A program made the position numbers and the translations under genes. From assembly GCA_001512835.1 (NCBI GenBank), contig LFRQ01000116.1, forward strand, positions 622-33,803: 33,182 nt of DNA, in the 5' to 3' direction. Under the pieces are notes generated by a model that saw only the letters and a program-made list of their open reading frames with translations, had not been told where the DNA came from and made no database searches. Positions 16,067-23,035 of the stretch are shown in pieces (positions within the stretch are counted from its first letter, which is position 1; each line of letters starts with the position of its first letter). The stretch comes from Clostridia bacterium DTU022. Lineage in GTDB: Bacteria; Bacillota; Dethiobacteria; DTU022.

Positions 16067-16225
16067 ATGGTAGATCCAGTAGATAAAGGAGCGCCGGACT
16101 CGCAAACGCTTGGATACAGCCTGTTGGGTGAGACCGTAGATCCAGTAGATAAAGGAGCGCCGGACGGGTTATGGCGGAGATGGCAGATCTGGTACATATT
16201 GAAGAGATTATGCGGAAGCGCCTGA
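16067..16225 (+). CDS. Possible small ORF with an internal peptide repeat and Trp-rich end
   Basis: A 52-codon open frame, ATG at 16067 and TGA at 16223-16225, with GGAGG four bases upstream. Because the 66-bp duplication period is a multiple of three, the 10-residue peptide VDPVDKGAPD appears twice in frame (residues 2-11 and 24-33). The C-terminus is basic and Trp-rich (GLWRRWQIWYILKRL). It overlaps the yqeK start by 55 bp in another frame. It could be a coupling leader peptide or chance; no family is recognised. Confidence 0.3.
   Translation: MVDPVDKGAPDSQTLGYSLLGETVDPVDKGAPDGLWRRWQIWYILKRLCGSA
16070..16165 (+). repeat. Exact 30-bp direct repeat, two copies
   Basis: Identical 30-bp copies at 16070-16099 and 16136-16165, separated by 36 bp. 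Each begins GTAGATCC and ends GCGCCGGAC, and includes AAAGGAG. The second copy supplies the region just upstream of the yqeK start. It looks like a local duplication of a leader/ribosome-site segment. Confidence 0.9.
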
Positions 16226-16764
16226 ATGAGGAGCTTTATCAACATTCCCTGGGCGTGGCGCAGACGGCCTCCCTTCTGGCCGGGCGCTACGGTGTGGAAG
16301 CCCGGAAAGCATATTTAACCGGGCTGGTTCACGATTTTGGCAAATCCTATACCCCCGCAGAGCTGCGAAGACTGGCGGAGAGGAAGAGGCTGGCCCTGGA
16401 TTGGGTAGCCCTGGCCGAACCGAAACTTTTGCATGCTCCCGTGGGGGCGGCCTTGCTGGCCGAGGAATTTGGGATCTCCGACCCCCAGATAGTCAGGGCG
16501 GTTGCCTTGCACACCACCGGGGGCCGGGAGATGAACCTGTTCGATAAGGTTATCTACCTGGCCGATGTCATCGAGCCGGGGCGCAGCTACTCGGGGGTTG
16601 AAGAGATCCGGGAGGCCGCCTTTAAAGATTTGGAGTCGGCGCTGCTCCTGGCGGTGAATAACACTATCAGGTCCGTGCTGGCCAGGGATATGCTGTTGCA
16701 CCCCGATTCCATCGAGTTTCGAAACAGCCTTCTGGCAGCAAAAAAAGGGATGGAAGGAGGCTAG
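16171..16764 (+). CDS. yqeK: YqeK-family HD-domain hydrolase (probable symmetrical Ap4A hydrolase)
   Basis: A 197-residue HD-superfamily protein; characterised YqeK enzymes split diadenosine tetraphosphate symmetrically into two ADP. It has YQHSLGVAQTA (His25), the metal-binding HD pair in GLVHDFGKSY (His54-Asp55), LHTTGG, and YLADVIEPGRSY with a further conserved Asp. The ATG at 16171 follows the second copy of a 30-bp repeat; its AAAGGAG is 13 bp away, so the in-frame ATG at 16180 is a possible alternative. The order nadD, yqeK, LCP gene, rsfS is typical of Firmicutes. The next gene begins 2 bp after the stop. Confidence 0.93.
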   Translation: MAEMADLVHIEEIMRKRLNEELYQHSLGVAQTASLLAGRYGVEARKAYLTGLVHDFGKSYTPAELRRLAERKRLALDWVALAEPKLLHAPVGAALLAEEFGISDPQIVRAVALHTTGGREMNLFDKVIYLADVIEPGRSYSGVEEIREAAFKDLESALLLAVNNTIRSVLARDMLLHPDSIEFRNSLLAAKKGMEGG

Positions 16765-16766
16765 GC

Positions 16767-17963
16767 GTGTATTGGGATCCTCCTGTAAGACCTGCTAAGC
16801 GCAAGTTTGCCCTGGGCAAACGCCACCGGCAGCTCCTCTTCATCATCGCCTTCCTGCTCCTGGTCCTGATTTTTGTATATGCCGTCAACCTGGCGGCTTC
16901 CACCAATGCCTGGCAAAACAGCACCGATTGGGCCAAGGAACTTCGCCGGCAGGGAGAGGGCCAGGAAGAAGTTTTCCTCCTCTACGGCATCGATTACTGG
17001 GGCGCCAACCCGTACGTGGAACAGCTGGTTGTGGTGCACCACGATACCGGCAGCGGCGCCGTTAACCTGATCCTTGTTCCCGGAAATACCCTGGTGGAAA
17101 CGGGAGAGCAAGGGGAAGAGCTCCTGGGACAGCTATACCGCCGGGAAGGGAATCCCGCTTTTATTCATCGGGTCCAGGAGTTGACCGGCCTTCCCGTTCA
17201 ACATTACCTGGAGCTGAATTACCAGGCCATCGCCGTGCTGGCGGATCTGCTTGGCGGGATCGAGCCCCGCCAGCTGAAATACGGGGGAGAAGGGCTGCTG
17301 CCGGCGGGTTCGAAACCCCTGGGGGGCTTCGAGCTGTACCGCTATTTTACGGGAAGCTACGGGCAGACCCCCGAGGAGCAACTGCAGCGCCGGCGGGAGG
17401 TTTTGCTGCTGCTGTGGGAGCGCCTCTCCGAAAAGCGCTTTGGACGGCTGGCCCGCTACATGAGCAAGCTCCGCCCCTACGTGGAGACCGACCTCTCCTG
17501 GCGGGAGATGAGGGAGTTGCGGGAACAGTTTAAAAGCTATGACTTTGCCGAGGTTGCGATAAACCACCTCCCCGGGGAGGAAAAGTTGATTAACGGCGGT
17601 CTCTGCTGGGTCCCCGATTATGGAGCCATTGAAGATTTGCTGCGCCAGATCAACAACGAGGGTTATTCCATCCCGCCCGAAGAGATCCGGGTGGAGGTGC
17701 TCAACGGAACCACCATCCCCGGGCTGGCGGCCCGCCTTTCGGCCGCGCTGGAGGCGGAAGGCTTTGAAGTGGCCGGGATCGGCAATGCCGACTCCGCCGA
17801 TTACGAGCAAACCCAGGTGATCGCCCTGGGCACCTCCGTGGATAAAGCCCGCACGGTGGCTCTTTTTGTGCCCGAGGCTTCCATGCTGCATCGCCCTGAT
17901 CCCGAGGCGACGGTAGATGTCAGAATTATAATTGGACGAAATTTCGAGCAAAATGATGATTAA
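16767..17963 (+). CDS. LytR-CpsA-Psr-like membrane protein with degenerate active site and LytR_C domain
   Basis: A 398-residue protein with a basic N-terminus, one transmembrane helix (about 22-42), an LCP-like extracellular domain (about 67-240) and a LytR_C domain (from about 306, VEVLNGTTIPGLAARLSAAL). Active LCP enzymes attach glycopolymers to peptidoglycan using conserved Arg and Asp residues. Here the IPRDT-type motif reads VPGNT (residues 104-108) and the RSDTM-type motif reads YVEQL. The usual catalytic or pyrophosphate-binding residues are therefore missing. The fold assignment is firm from the overall pattern, but the usual enzyme activity is doubtful. The GTG start follows GGAAGGAGG. 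Confidence 0.8.
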   Translation: MYWDPPVRPAKRKFALGKRHRQLLFIIAFLLLVLIFVYAVNLAASTNAWQNSTDWAKELRRQGEGQEEVFLLYGIDYWGANPYVEQLVVVHHDTGSGAVNLILVPGNTLVETGEQGEELLGQLYRREGNPAFIHRVQELTGLPVQHYLELNYQAIAVLADLLGGIEPRQLKYGGEGLLPAGSKPLGGFELYRYFTGSYGQTPEEQLQRRREVLLLLWERLSEKRFGRLARYMSKLRPYVETDLSWREMRELREQFKSYDFAEVAINHLPGEEKLINGGLCWVPDYGAIEDLLRQINNEGYSIPPEEIRVEVLNGTTIPGLAARLSAALEAEGFEVAGIGNADSADYEQTQVIALGTSVDKARTVALFVPEASMLHRPDPEATVDVRIIIGRNFEQNDD

Positions 17964-17990
17964 CAGTTGATGGAAAGGGGTGGTTGCCGT

Positions 17991-18368
17991 TTGTCCAGGG
18001 AGGAAAGCTCCCGGGAGCTGGTAGAGCTGGCGGCCCGGCTGGCAGCGGAGAAGAAAGGGGAAGATTTGCTGGCTCTGCATATCGGGAAGATTTCCATCGT
18101 AGCGGACTACTTTCTCCTGGTGTCGGGAGCTTCGGCGGTTCAGGTGCGCTCCATTTGCGACCACCTGCTGGAAAAAATAAAGGAGGCGGGCTACTCCCGC
18201 CTCTCCCTGCAGGGCTACGAGGAGGGCTGGTGGGTGGTAATCGACTACGGTTCCGTGGTGATCCATGTTTTCCAGCGGGAGGCCCGGGCTTTTTATAACC
18301 TGGAGCGGCTCTGGAGTGCCGCCCCGCTGGTGGAGCTCTCCGGCGGGGAAGCAGCAGGCGGGAGGTGA
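17991..18368 (+). CDS. rsfS: Ribosomal silencing factor RsfS
   Basis: A 125-residue protein of the RsfS/Iojap family that binds L14 on the 50S subunit and blocks subunit joining under starvation. Family features: KKGEDLLALHIGKISIVADYFLLVSGAS, shown here in parts as HIGKISIVADYFLLVSG, then QGYEEGWWVVIDYGSVVIHVF. The TTG at 17991 is chosen because AAAGGGGTGG at 17974-17983 lies 7 bp upstream; the longer frame from 17967 adds eight non-conserved residues. Located behind yqeK and the LCP gene. Confidence 0.94.
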   Translation: MSREESSRELVELAARLAAEKKGEDLLALHIGKISIVADYFLLVSGASAVQVRSICDHLLEKIKEAGYSRLSLQGYEEGWWVVIDYGSVVIHVFQREARAFYNLERLWSAAPLVELSGGEAAGGR

Positions 18369-18375
18369 AGCATCG

Positions 18376-19230
18376 TTGCAGCTGGAAAAGATGATCCTGG
18401 AAGCCGCCGGTTCCGGAGTGACGCCCGGCGGCGAGAGTTACCTAGGCCTCAGCATCGACCAAGAGATAGAGTTGGCCCGGAAGACCGGCCGCACCCGGCG
18501 GGAGATACAGCTGGCGGCTCTTGGCGCCGGGGTTGTCCCCGAGCGTTACCAGCGCAACCTGGGAACCATAGGGCTGGAGGGACAGATCGCCCTCCTAAAC
18601 TCCCGGGCGGCGGTAATCGGGGCGGGTGGCCTGGGGGGCCTGGTGGTGGAGCTCCTGGCCCGCATGGGAGTCGGGTACCTGGTGGTGGTGGACGGAGACC
18701 GTTTTGCGGAGAGCAACCTAAACCGGCAACTCCTCTCCGTGGAAAGGAACCTGGGCCGCCTTAAGGCCCGGGTAGCCGCCCGGCGGGCCCGCCGGATAAA
18801 CGGTGCCGTGGAAGTCAAGGCGGTAGCGGTGAAGGGAGACCGGGACAACCTTCCCGGCCTTATTGAAGGCTGCAGCGTGGTCCTGGACTGCCTGGACAAC
18901 CTCCCTTCCCGCTTCGAAGTGGAGGAGGCCTGCCAGCGAGCGGGCGTCCCCCTAGTTCACGGGGCGGTGGCCGGTTTCATGGGCCAGCTGGCGGTGATCG
19001 AACCGGGCCGGCCCCTCTTTCCAGCAATTTACAGCGATCCTCAACGGGGCGGCGGCCGGGGTGCGGAGACCCGGCTGGGGAATCCCGCAGCCACTCCCGC
19101 CATGGTGGCCTCCTGGCAGGTAAATGAAGCGGTGAAGATTATCACGGGAAAGGGAGAGGTGCTCCGCGGGAAGCTGCTGGTGATAGACATGTTCTCGGGA
19201 GACCTGTCCATCATTAAGCTGAGCGGCTAG
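18376..19230 (+). CDS. ThiF/MoeB/HesA-family (E1-like) adenylyltransferase
   Basis: A 284-residue E1-like protein. The Rossmann nucleotide site is IGAGGLGG (GAGGLG at 82-87), followed by DGDRFAESNLNRQLL (Asp106, Arg117) and the DCLDN metal motif (Asp171, Asp174). Such enzymes adenylate the C-terminal Gly of ThiS/MoaD-type sulfur carriers. The two CxxC zinc pairs typical of MoeB and many ThiF proteins are absent, and no sulfur-carrier gene is nearby, so the substrate is unknown. Residues 1-75 are a helical extension. The TTG at 18376 has GGAGGTG 8 bp upstream; the frame open from 18265 overlaps rsfS. Confidence 0.85.
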   Translation: MQLEKMILEAAGSGVTPGGESYLGLSIDQEIELARKTGRTRREIQLAALGAGVVPERYQRNLGTIGLEGQIALLNSRAAVIGAGGLGGLVVELLARMGVGYLVVVDGDRFAESNLNRQLLSVERNLGRLKARVAARRARRINGAVEVKAVAVKGDRDNLPGLIEGCSVVLDCLDNLPSRFEVEEACQRAGVPLVHGAVAGFMGQLAVIEPGRPLFPAIYSDPQRGGGRGAETRLGNPAATPAMVASWQVNEAVKIITGKGEVLRGKLLVIDMFSGDLSIIKLSG

Positions 19231-19268
19231 CGGGCCCCTTTGAGCAAAATGTTGACGGCCCTTCTCTA

Positions 19269-19297
19269 TTGACAAGGCCGGGGGCAGTAATTATAAT
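19269..19297 (+). promoter_or_regulatory. Consensus sigma-A promoter of the leuS T-box / tRNA-Ala leader
   Basis: TTGACA at 19269-19274, a 17-bp spacer, and TATAAT at 19292-19297. A perfect consensus promoter directly upstream of the T-box leader. Transcription should start near 19304 and covers the specifier region, the tRNA-Ala gene, the leader terminator and, on antitermination, leuS. Confidence 0.92.
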
Positions 19298-19491
19298 AAA
19301 TAGTGCGTGTCGCCATAGGGAACTTCAATGACCGGAAGTACTAGGCAGGGGCGGACCATCAGAGAGCCGGCGGCAGGTGGAAGCCGGTGGGAGCCCTGCT
19401 GAACTCGTCCGCGGAGAAGCGGCGGCGAAGCGCTGCGGTAGCCGCCGACGTATGCCGGCGTTAACGGTCAAGAGCGGGTAATTAAAGGTAT

Positions 19492-19566
19492 GGGGCTGTG
19501 GCGCAGTGGGAGCGCGCTTCCTTGGCATGGAAGAGGTCGCGGGTTCGACTCCCGCCAGCTCCACCA
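19492..19566 (+). tRNA. tRNA-Ala(GGC), CCA encoded, inside the leuS T-box leader
   Basis: A 75-nt tRNA with all stems. Acceptor GGGGCTG pairs with CAGCTCC, including the alanine identity pair G3-U70. D stem is GCGC/GCGC. The anticodon arm CTTCC-TTGGCAT-GGAAG has anticodon GGC at 19524-19526. The T arm GCGGG-TTCGACT-CCCGC is complete, with discriminator A and an encoded CCA. A run of seven T follows at 19569-19575. It has no promoter of its own that I can see and shares the T-box promoter at 19269. Its position upstream of the leader terminator means it should be made irrespective of leucine status. Confidence 0.97.
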
Positions 19567-19604
19567 TCTTTTTTTACCAACAAGGGTGGTACCGCGGGCT
19601 ACCC

Positions 19605-19633
19605 CCGCCCCTTCATGAGGGCGGTTTTTTTTT
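19605..19633 (+). terminator. T-box-controlled terminator in the leuS leader
   Basis: CCGCCC (19605-19610) pairs with GGGCGG (19619-19624), followed by nine T (19625-19633). The 5' arm lies just 3' of the T-box antiterminator, which provides the usual mutually exclusive structure. Confidence 0.9.
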
Positions 19634-19675
19634 ACCGCCTTTTAATCGGCCAGAAAGATGGAGGTTGATGCAGGC

Positions 19676-22153
19676 ATGGATAGCTACAAGCCCAGGGAGA
19701 TAGAACAGAAGTGGCAGCGGTGCTGGGAGGAGCAGATGCAATTCCGGTCGGAAAGGGACCCCGCCCGGCCCAAGTACTATGTTTTGGAGATGTTTCCCTA
19801 CCCTTCGGGAAAGCTGCATATGGGACATATGCGCGTCTACTCCATTGGGGATGTCCTGGCCCGCTTCCTGCGCATGCGGGGCTACAATGTTATTCACCCC
19901 ATGGGCTGGGATGCCTTCGGCCTGCCCGCTGAAAACGCCGCCATCGAAAACCGGATCAGCCCCGCGGTTTGGACGGAGAAGAATATCGCTCAGATGAAAG
20001 AGCAGCAGAAGCAGCTGGGGGTCAGCTACGACTGGGAGCGGGAGGTCAATACTTCCCATCCCGACTACTACCGCTGGACCCAGTGGCTCTTCCTCCTGAT
20101 GTACCGCCGCGGGCTGGCCTATAAAAAGAAGGCTCCCGTCAACTGGTGCCCCTCCTGCCAGACGGTGCTGGCCAATGAGCAGGTGGAAGGCGGGGCCTGC
20201 TGGCGCTGTGCCACCCCCGTAGAGACCCGGGAGTTGAGCCAGTGGTTCTTGAAGATAACCGACTATGCGGAACGGCTGCTGAAGGATCTCTCCAAGCTCA
20301 CCGGCTGGCCGGAACGAGTTAAGATCATGCAGGAGAACTGGATCGGGCGCAGCGAAGGTTCCGAAATCCAGTTCGGCATAAAGGAATTTCCCGAGTTGGA
20401 GCTGCGCACCTTTACCACCAGGCCGGATACTCTCTTCGGGGTCACGTACATGGTTCTGGCCGCGGAGCATCCCCTGGTGCGCCGGCTGGTGGCGGGGACG
20501 GAAAGGGAGAAAGAGGTGCTGGAGTTCGTGGAGCGGGTCCGGCGGGAGAATGAGATCCAGCGGACCTCCGCCGAGACGGAGAAGCTGGGGGTCTTTACCG
20601 GGCGCCATGCGATAAACCCGGTAAACGGCGAAGCCGTCCCCATCCTGGTGGGCAATTACGTGGTTATGGGCTACGGAACGGGAGCGGTAATGGGGGTTCC
20701 GGCCCACGACCAGCGCGACTTTCTTTTTGCCCGCAAGTACGGCCTGCCCATCCGGGTAGTGATCCAGCCTCCAGGGGAGAACTTGTCCGGCGACACCATG
20801 GAGGAGGCCTACACCGGGGAAGGCATCCTGGTCAATTCCGGGAGTTTCAACGGCCTGCCCAACAGGGAAGCCATGAAGAAAATCACCGAATACCTGCGGG
20901 AACAGGGGAAGGGCGATTTCAAAGTAACCTACCGCCTGCGGGACTGGCTGATCTCCCGCCAGCGGTACTGGGGGGCGCCGATTCCCATCATCTACTGCGA
21001 CCGCTGCGGCACGGTGCCCGTTCCCGAGGAGGACCTGCCGGTGGAGCTGCCCCTGGAGGTGGAGCTCTCGGGCAGCCGGGTCCCGGGCCTGGAGCACTAT
21101 CCTTCTTTCGTGGAGACCAGCTGCCCCTCCTGCGGCGGGCCCGCCCGCCGGGAGACGGACACCATGGACACCTTTATCTGCTCCTCCTGGTACTTCCTGC
21201 GCTACACCAGCCCGGGCTATACCCAGGCGCCTTTTGACAAGAAGGAGGCCGACTACTGGATGCCCGTGGACCAGTACATCGGCGGCATCGAACACGCCGT
21301 GCTCCACCTGCTTTATGCCCGCTTCTTTACCAAGGTCCTCTACGATGCCGGTCTGGTCCAGGTGGAAGAGCCTTTCAGCCGCCTCCTGGCCCAGGGGATG
21401 GTCTACAAGGATGGGGCGAAGATGTCCAAGTCCAAGGGCAACGTGGTTAGCCCCGACGAGATTATAGAGCGCTACGGCGCCGATACCGGCCGCCTCTTCA
21501 TTCTTTTCGCTTCTCCCCCCGAGAAGGACTTGGAGTGGAGCGATCAGGGGGTTGAAGGATGCCACCGCTTCCTGCGCCGGGTCTGGCGCCTGGTGAAAGA
21601 GGGACGGGCCCTGGCCGATGGAGAGAGGGATGCCGCGGTCATGGGCAAAGAGGAGAAGGAGCTGCGGCGCATCATCCACTCCGGCATTAAAAAGGTCACG
21701 GAAGACATCCAGGAGCGCTTTAACTTCAATACGGCTATCAGCGCCATCATGGAGATGGTGAACGCGGCTTACAACTATCTCCATGAGCGGGAGAAGGGCG
21801 GGCACCACCCCGCTGTTTGGCGGGAAGCCCTGGAGAGCATAGTGCTGCTCCTGGCTCCTTTTGCGCCGCACCTGGCGGAAGAACTCTGGAGCAGCCTGGG
21901 GCACCGGGAGAGCGTCTTCTTCCAGCCCTGGCCGGAGTATGATCCGCAGCTGCTGCGCCGGGAAGAGGTGGAGATCGTTATTCAAATCAACGGCAAGGTG
22001 CGCGGCAAGATGACGGTGCCCGTGGATTGCAGCCAGGAAGAACTGGTGGAGTTGGCCCGGGGGCACCAGCGGATTGGCGAACTGCTGCAGGGGAAAGAGA
22101 TCCGGCGGGCCGTGGCCGTCCCCGGCAAGCTGGTGAACCTGGTTATCGGCTAG
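19676..22153 (+). CDS. leuS: Leucyl-tRNA synthetase
   Basis: Class I synthetase of 825 residues, charging tRNA-Leu. ATP-binding motifs HMGH (48-51) and KMSKS (582-586) are intact. The CP1 editing domain shows TTRPDTLFGVTYMVLAAEHP and GVPAHDQRD. Two CxxC-type zinc pairs are visible (WCPSCQ and WRCA, then YCDRCG and SCPSCGGPA). The ATG at 19676 is preferred: GGAGG at 19660-19664 precedes it, whereas the in-frame ATG at 19658 overlaps that site. Expression is controlled by the T-box leader upstream; two terminator hairpins follow the stop. Confidence 0.98.
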   Translation: MDSYKPREIEQKWQRCWEEQMQFRSERDPARPKYYVLEMFPYPSGKLHMGHMRVYSIGDVLARFLRMRGYNVIHPMGWDAFGLPAENAAIENRISPAVWTEKNIAQMKEQQKQLGVSYDWEREVNTSHPDYYRWTQWLFLLMYRRGLAYKKKAPVNWCPSCQTVLANEQVEGGACWRCATPVETRELSQWFLKITDYAERLLKDLSKLTGWPERVKIMQENWIGRSEGSEIQFGIKEFPELELRTFTTRPDTLFGVTYMVLAAEHPLVRRLVAGTEREKEVLEFVERVRRENEIQRTSAETEKLGVFTGRHAINPVNGEAVPILVGNYVVMGYGTGAVMGVPAHDQRDFLFARKYGLPIRVVIQPPGENLSGDTMEEAYTGEGILVNSGSFNGLPNREAMKKITEYLREQGKGDFKVTYRLRDWLISRQRYWGAPIPIIYCDRCGTVPVPEEDLPVELPLEVELSGSRVPGLEHYPSFVETSCPSCGGPARRETDTMDTFICSSWYFLRYTSPGYTQAPFDKKEADYWMPVDQYIGGIEHAVLHLLYARFFTKVLYDAGLVQVEEPFSRLLAQGMVYKDGAKMSKSKGNVVSPDEIIERYGADTGRLFILFASPPEKDLEWSDQGVEGCHRFLRRVWRLVKEGRALADGERDAAVMGKEEKELRRIIHSGIKKVTEDIQERFNFNTAISAIMEMVNAAYNYLHEREKGGHHPAVWREALESIVLLLAPFAPHLAEELWSSLGHRESVFFQPWPEYDPQLLRREEVEIVIQINGKVRGKMTVPVDCSQEELVELARGHQRIGELLQGKEIRRAVAVPGKLVNLVIG

Positions 22154-22213
22154 TGCCGCTTTGGCTCCCGCGCCCCTATGCCGGTGTTGTACATGCCCGA
22201 AAATAGAAGTCCG

Positions 22214-22242
22214 GCGAGGGATGCTCAAGCTCCCCGCTTTTT
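22214..22242 (+). terminator. First terminator after leuS
   Basis: GCG-A-GGGA (22214-22221) pairs with TCCC-CGC (22231-22237), leaving one bulged A, with loop TGCTCAAGC and five T after it. Moderate-strength rho-independent terminator. Confidence 0.65.
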
Positions 22243-22249
22243 GCCCTTC

Positions 22250-22309
22250 ACCCCCCTTCGCCTCCCCGGCAGCAGGCAAGCCTGGCTGCCGGCGGCCAGG
22301 GGGGTTTTT
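22250..22309 (+). terminator. Second, long terminator after leuS
   Basis: An inner stem around CCGGCAGC...GCTGCCGG (with AGGC/GCCT) lies inside an outer CCCCCC (22251-22256) / GGGGGG (22299-22304) pairing, followed by TTTTT at 22305-22309. Together with the previous hairpin it isolates the leuS unit from the asp23 promoter. Confidence 0.75.
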
Positions 22310-22405
22310 GGCGGGGTGGCGGATCTGCTCTGCCTGACACGCTGCCCCGGCCGGGGAAAATTTCTGTCAGCGGCCGGTGAAGAGGTCACCCAAAATGCTT
22401 GATTT

Positions 22406-22435
22406 GGACTGAAAAAAGGTCGCTTCTTTCAGTCC
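22406..22435. repeat. Isolated inverted repeat (9-bp perfect stem)
   Basis: GGACTGAAA (22406-22414) and TTTCAGTCC (22427-22435), extended by AAG/CTT after one mismatch, loop GTCG. It lacks a strong T tract on the plus strand and lies 50 bp upstream of the asp23 promoter. Terminator remnant or protein-binding dyad; undetermined. Confidence 0.6.
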
Positions 22436-22484
22436 CCTTACAGGATGACAATATCACAGGCTGAAAAGGCCCAGGAAAAATTTC

Positions 22485-22513
22485 TTGACACCATCTTCTG
22501 GCAAGCCTATAAT
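22485..22513 (+). promoter_or_regulatory. Consensus sigma-A promoter of the asp23-family gene
   Basis: TTGACA at 22485-22490, a 17-bp spacer, TATAAT at 22508-22513. A perfect match to the housekeeping consensus, giving a leader of about 90 nt. Confidence 0.9.
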
Positions 22514-22609
22514 TTAATTATCGGACAACCAGATTTTAGTAGAAAACCCGGCCTGGACGCAGATCACTTGGGCAAGGGTTTATTTATTACCAAGCAAAGG
22601 AGAATGGAC

Positions 22610-23020
22610 ATGGAAGAAAAAGAGAAAAAAAACGATGAAACGATGGTGGTTCAACAGGCCAACGATAGCGAAGCCGACAGCGTGCGCATCTCCACGGAGG
22701 TGATCGCCATCCTGGCCGGCATTGCCGCCAGCGAGGTCCCCGGGATCGCCGGCATGAGCGGCGGCATCGTGGGCGGGATTACCGAAATGCTGGGGCGGAA
22801 GGACTTTGCCAAGGGGATCAAGGTTTACCTGGAAGACAGGAAAGTGCGCATTGACCTGAACGTGATCGTGGAATACGGCGTCAAAATCATGGATACCGCC
22901 AAGCAGTTAAAGCAGGCGGTGCGGAAAACGGTGGAGGAGACCACGGGTCTCCAGGTAGCGGCGATCAACGTTAACGTCATGGGAATTAACCTGGCCAACA
23001 AAAGCGGAGAGGAGAAATAA
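22610..23020 (+). CDS. Asp23/Gls24-family envelope stress response protein
   Basis: A 136-residue protein of the Asp23/Gls24 (DUF322) family, abundant in Gram-positives and linked to envelope stress. Core elements: VRISTEVIAILAGIAASEVPG, seen here as ISTEVIAILAGIAASEV, then KGIKVYLEDRKVRIDLNVIV and VNVMGI near the end. The N-terminal 25 residues are charged and low-complexity. ATG at 22610 has AAAGGAG 7 bp upstream; the ATG at 22604 overlaps that site, and the longer frame from 22445 lies upstream of the promoter's start point. A strong dedicated promoter suggests high expression. Confidence 0.9.
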   Translation: MEEKEKKNDETMVVQQANDSEADSVRISTEVIAILAGIAASEVPGIAGMSGGIVGGITEMLGRKDFAKGIKVYLEDRKVRIDLNVIVEYGVKIMDTAKQLKQAVRKTVEETTGLQVAAINVNVMGINLANKSGEEK

Positions 23021-23035
23021 AGCAAGGAACCCGAA

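Larger units (their letters stand above)
19304..19633 (+). promoter_or_regulatory. Leucine T-box riboswitch leader of leuS, interrupted by a tRNA gene
   Basis: Stem I is recognisable. CGGA (19333-19336) pairs with TCCG (19408-19411); the specifier loop has AGTA (19337-19340) on one side and GAACTCG on the other, giving specifier codon CTC (Leu) at 19404-19406. GGCAGGG (19344-19350) pairs with CCCTGCT (19394-19400) above it, and the AGAGAG bulge follows. A stem III-like hairpin lies near 19443-19460. The T-box antiterminator AGGGTGGTACCGCGGG is at 19583-19598, and the competing terminator at 19605-19633. The Leu codon matches the downstream leuS. A complete tRNA-Ala (19492-19566) occupies the linker between the two functional halves, which is highly unusual. 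Confidence 0.92.

Noticed and set aside
16070..16165. Two 30-bp identical repeats separated by 36 bp, CRISPR-like in dimensions
   Set aside because: Only two copies, no cas genes, the sequence contains a ribosome site and abuts yqeK, and the repeat lacks typical CRISPR repeat features. A local duplication is simpler.
19506..19703. Small ORF across the tRNA and T-box region
   Set aside because: It is a translation of tRNA and leader sequence and shows no protein features.
22154..22213. Start of the 456-bp gap after leuS
   Set aside because: No gene or motif seen here; the rest of the gap holds terminators, an inverted repeat and the asp23 promoter.
22445..22609. N-terminal extension of the asp23-family frame
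   Set aside because: It covers the perfect promoter at 22485-22513 and lacks family similarity; a strong ribosome site supports the ATG at 22610.
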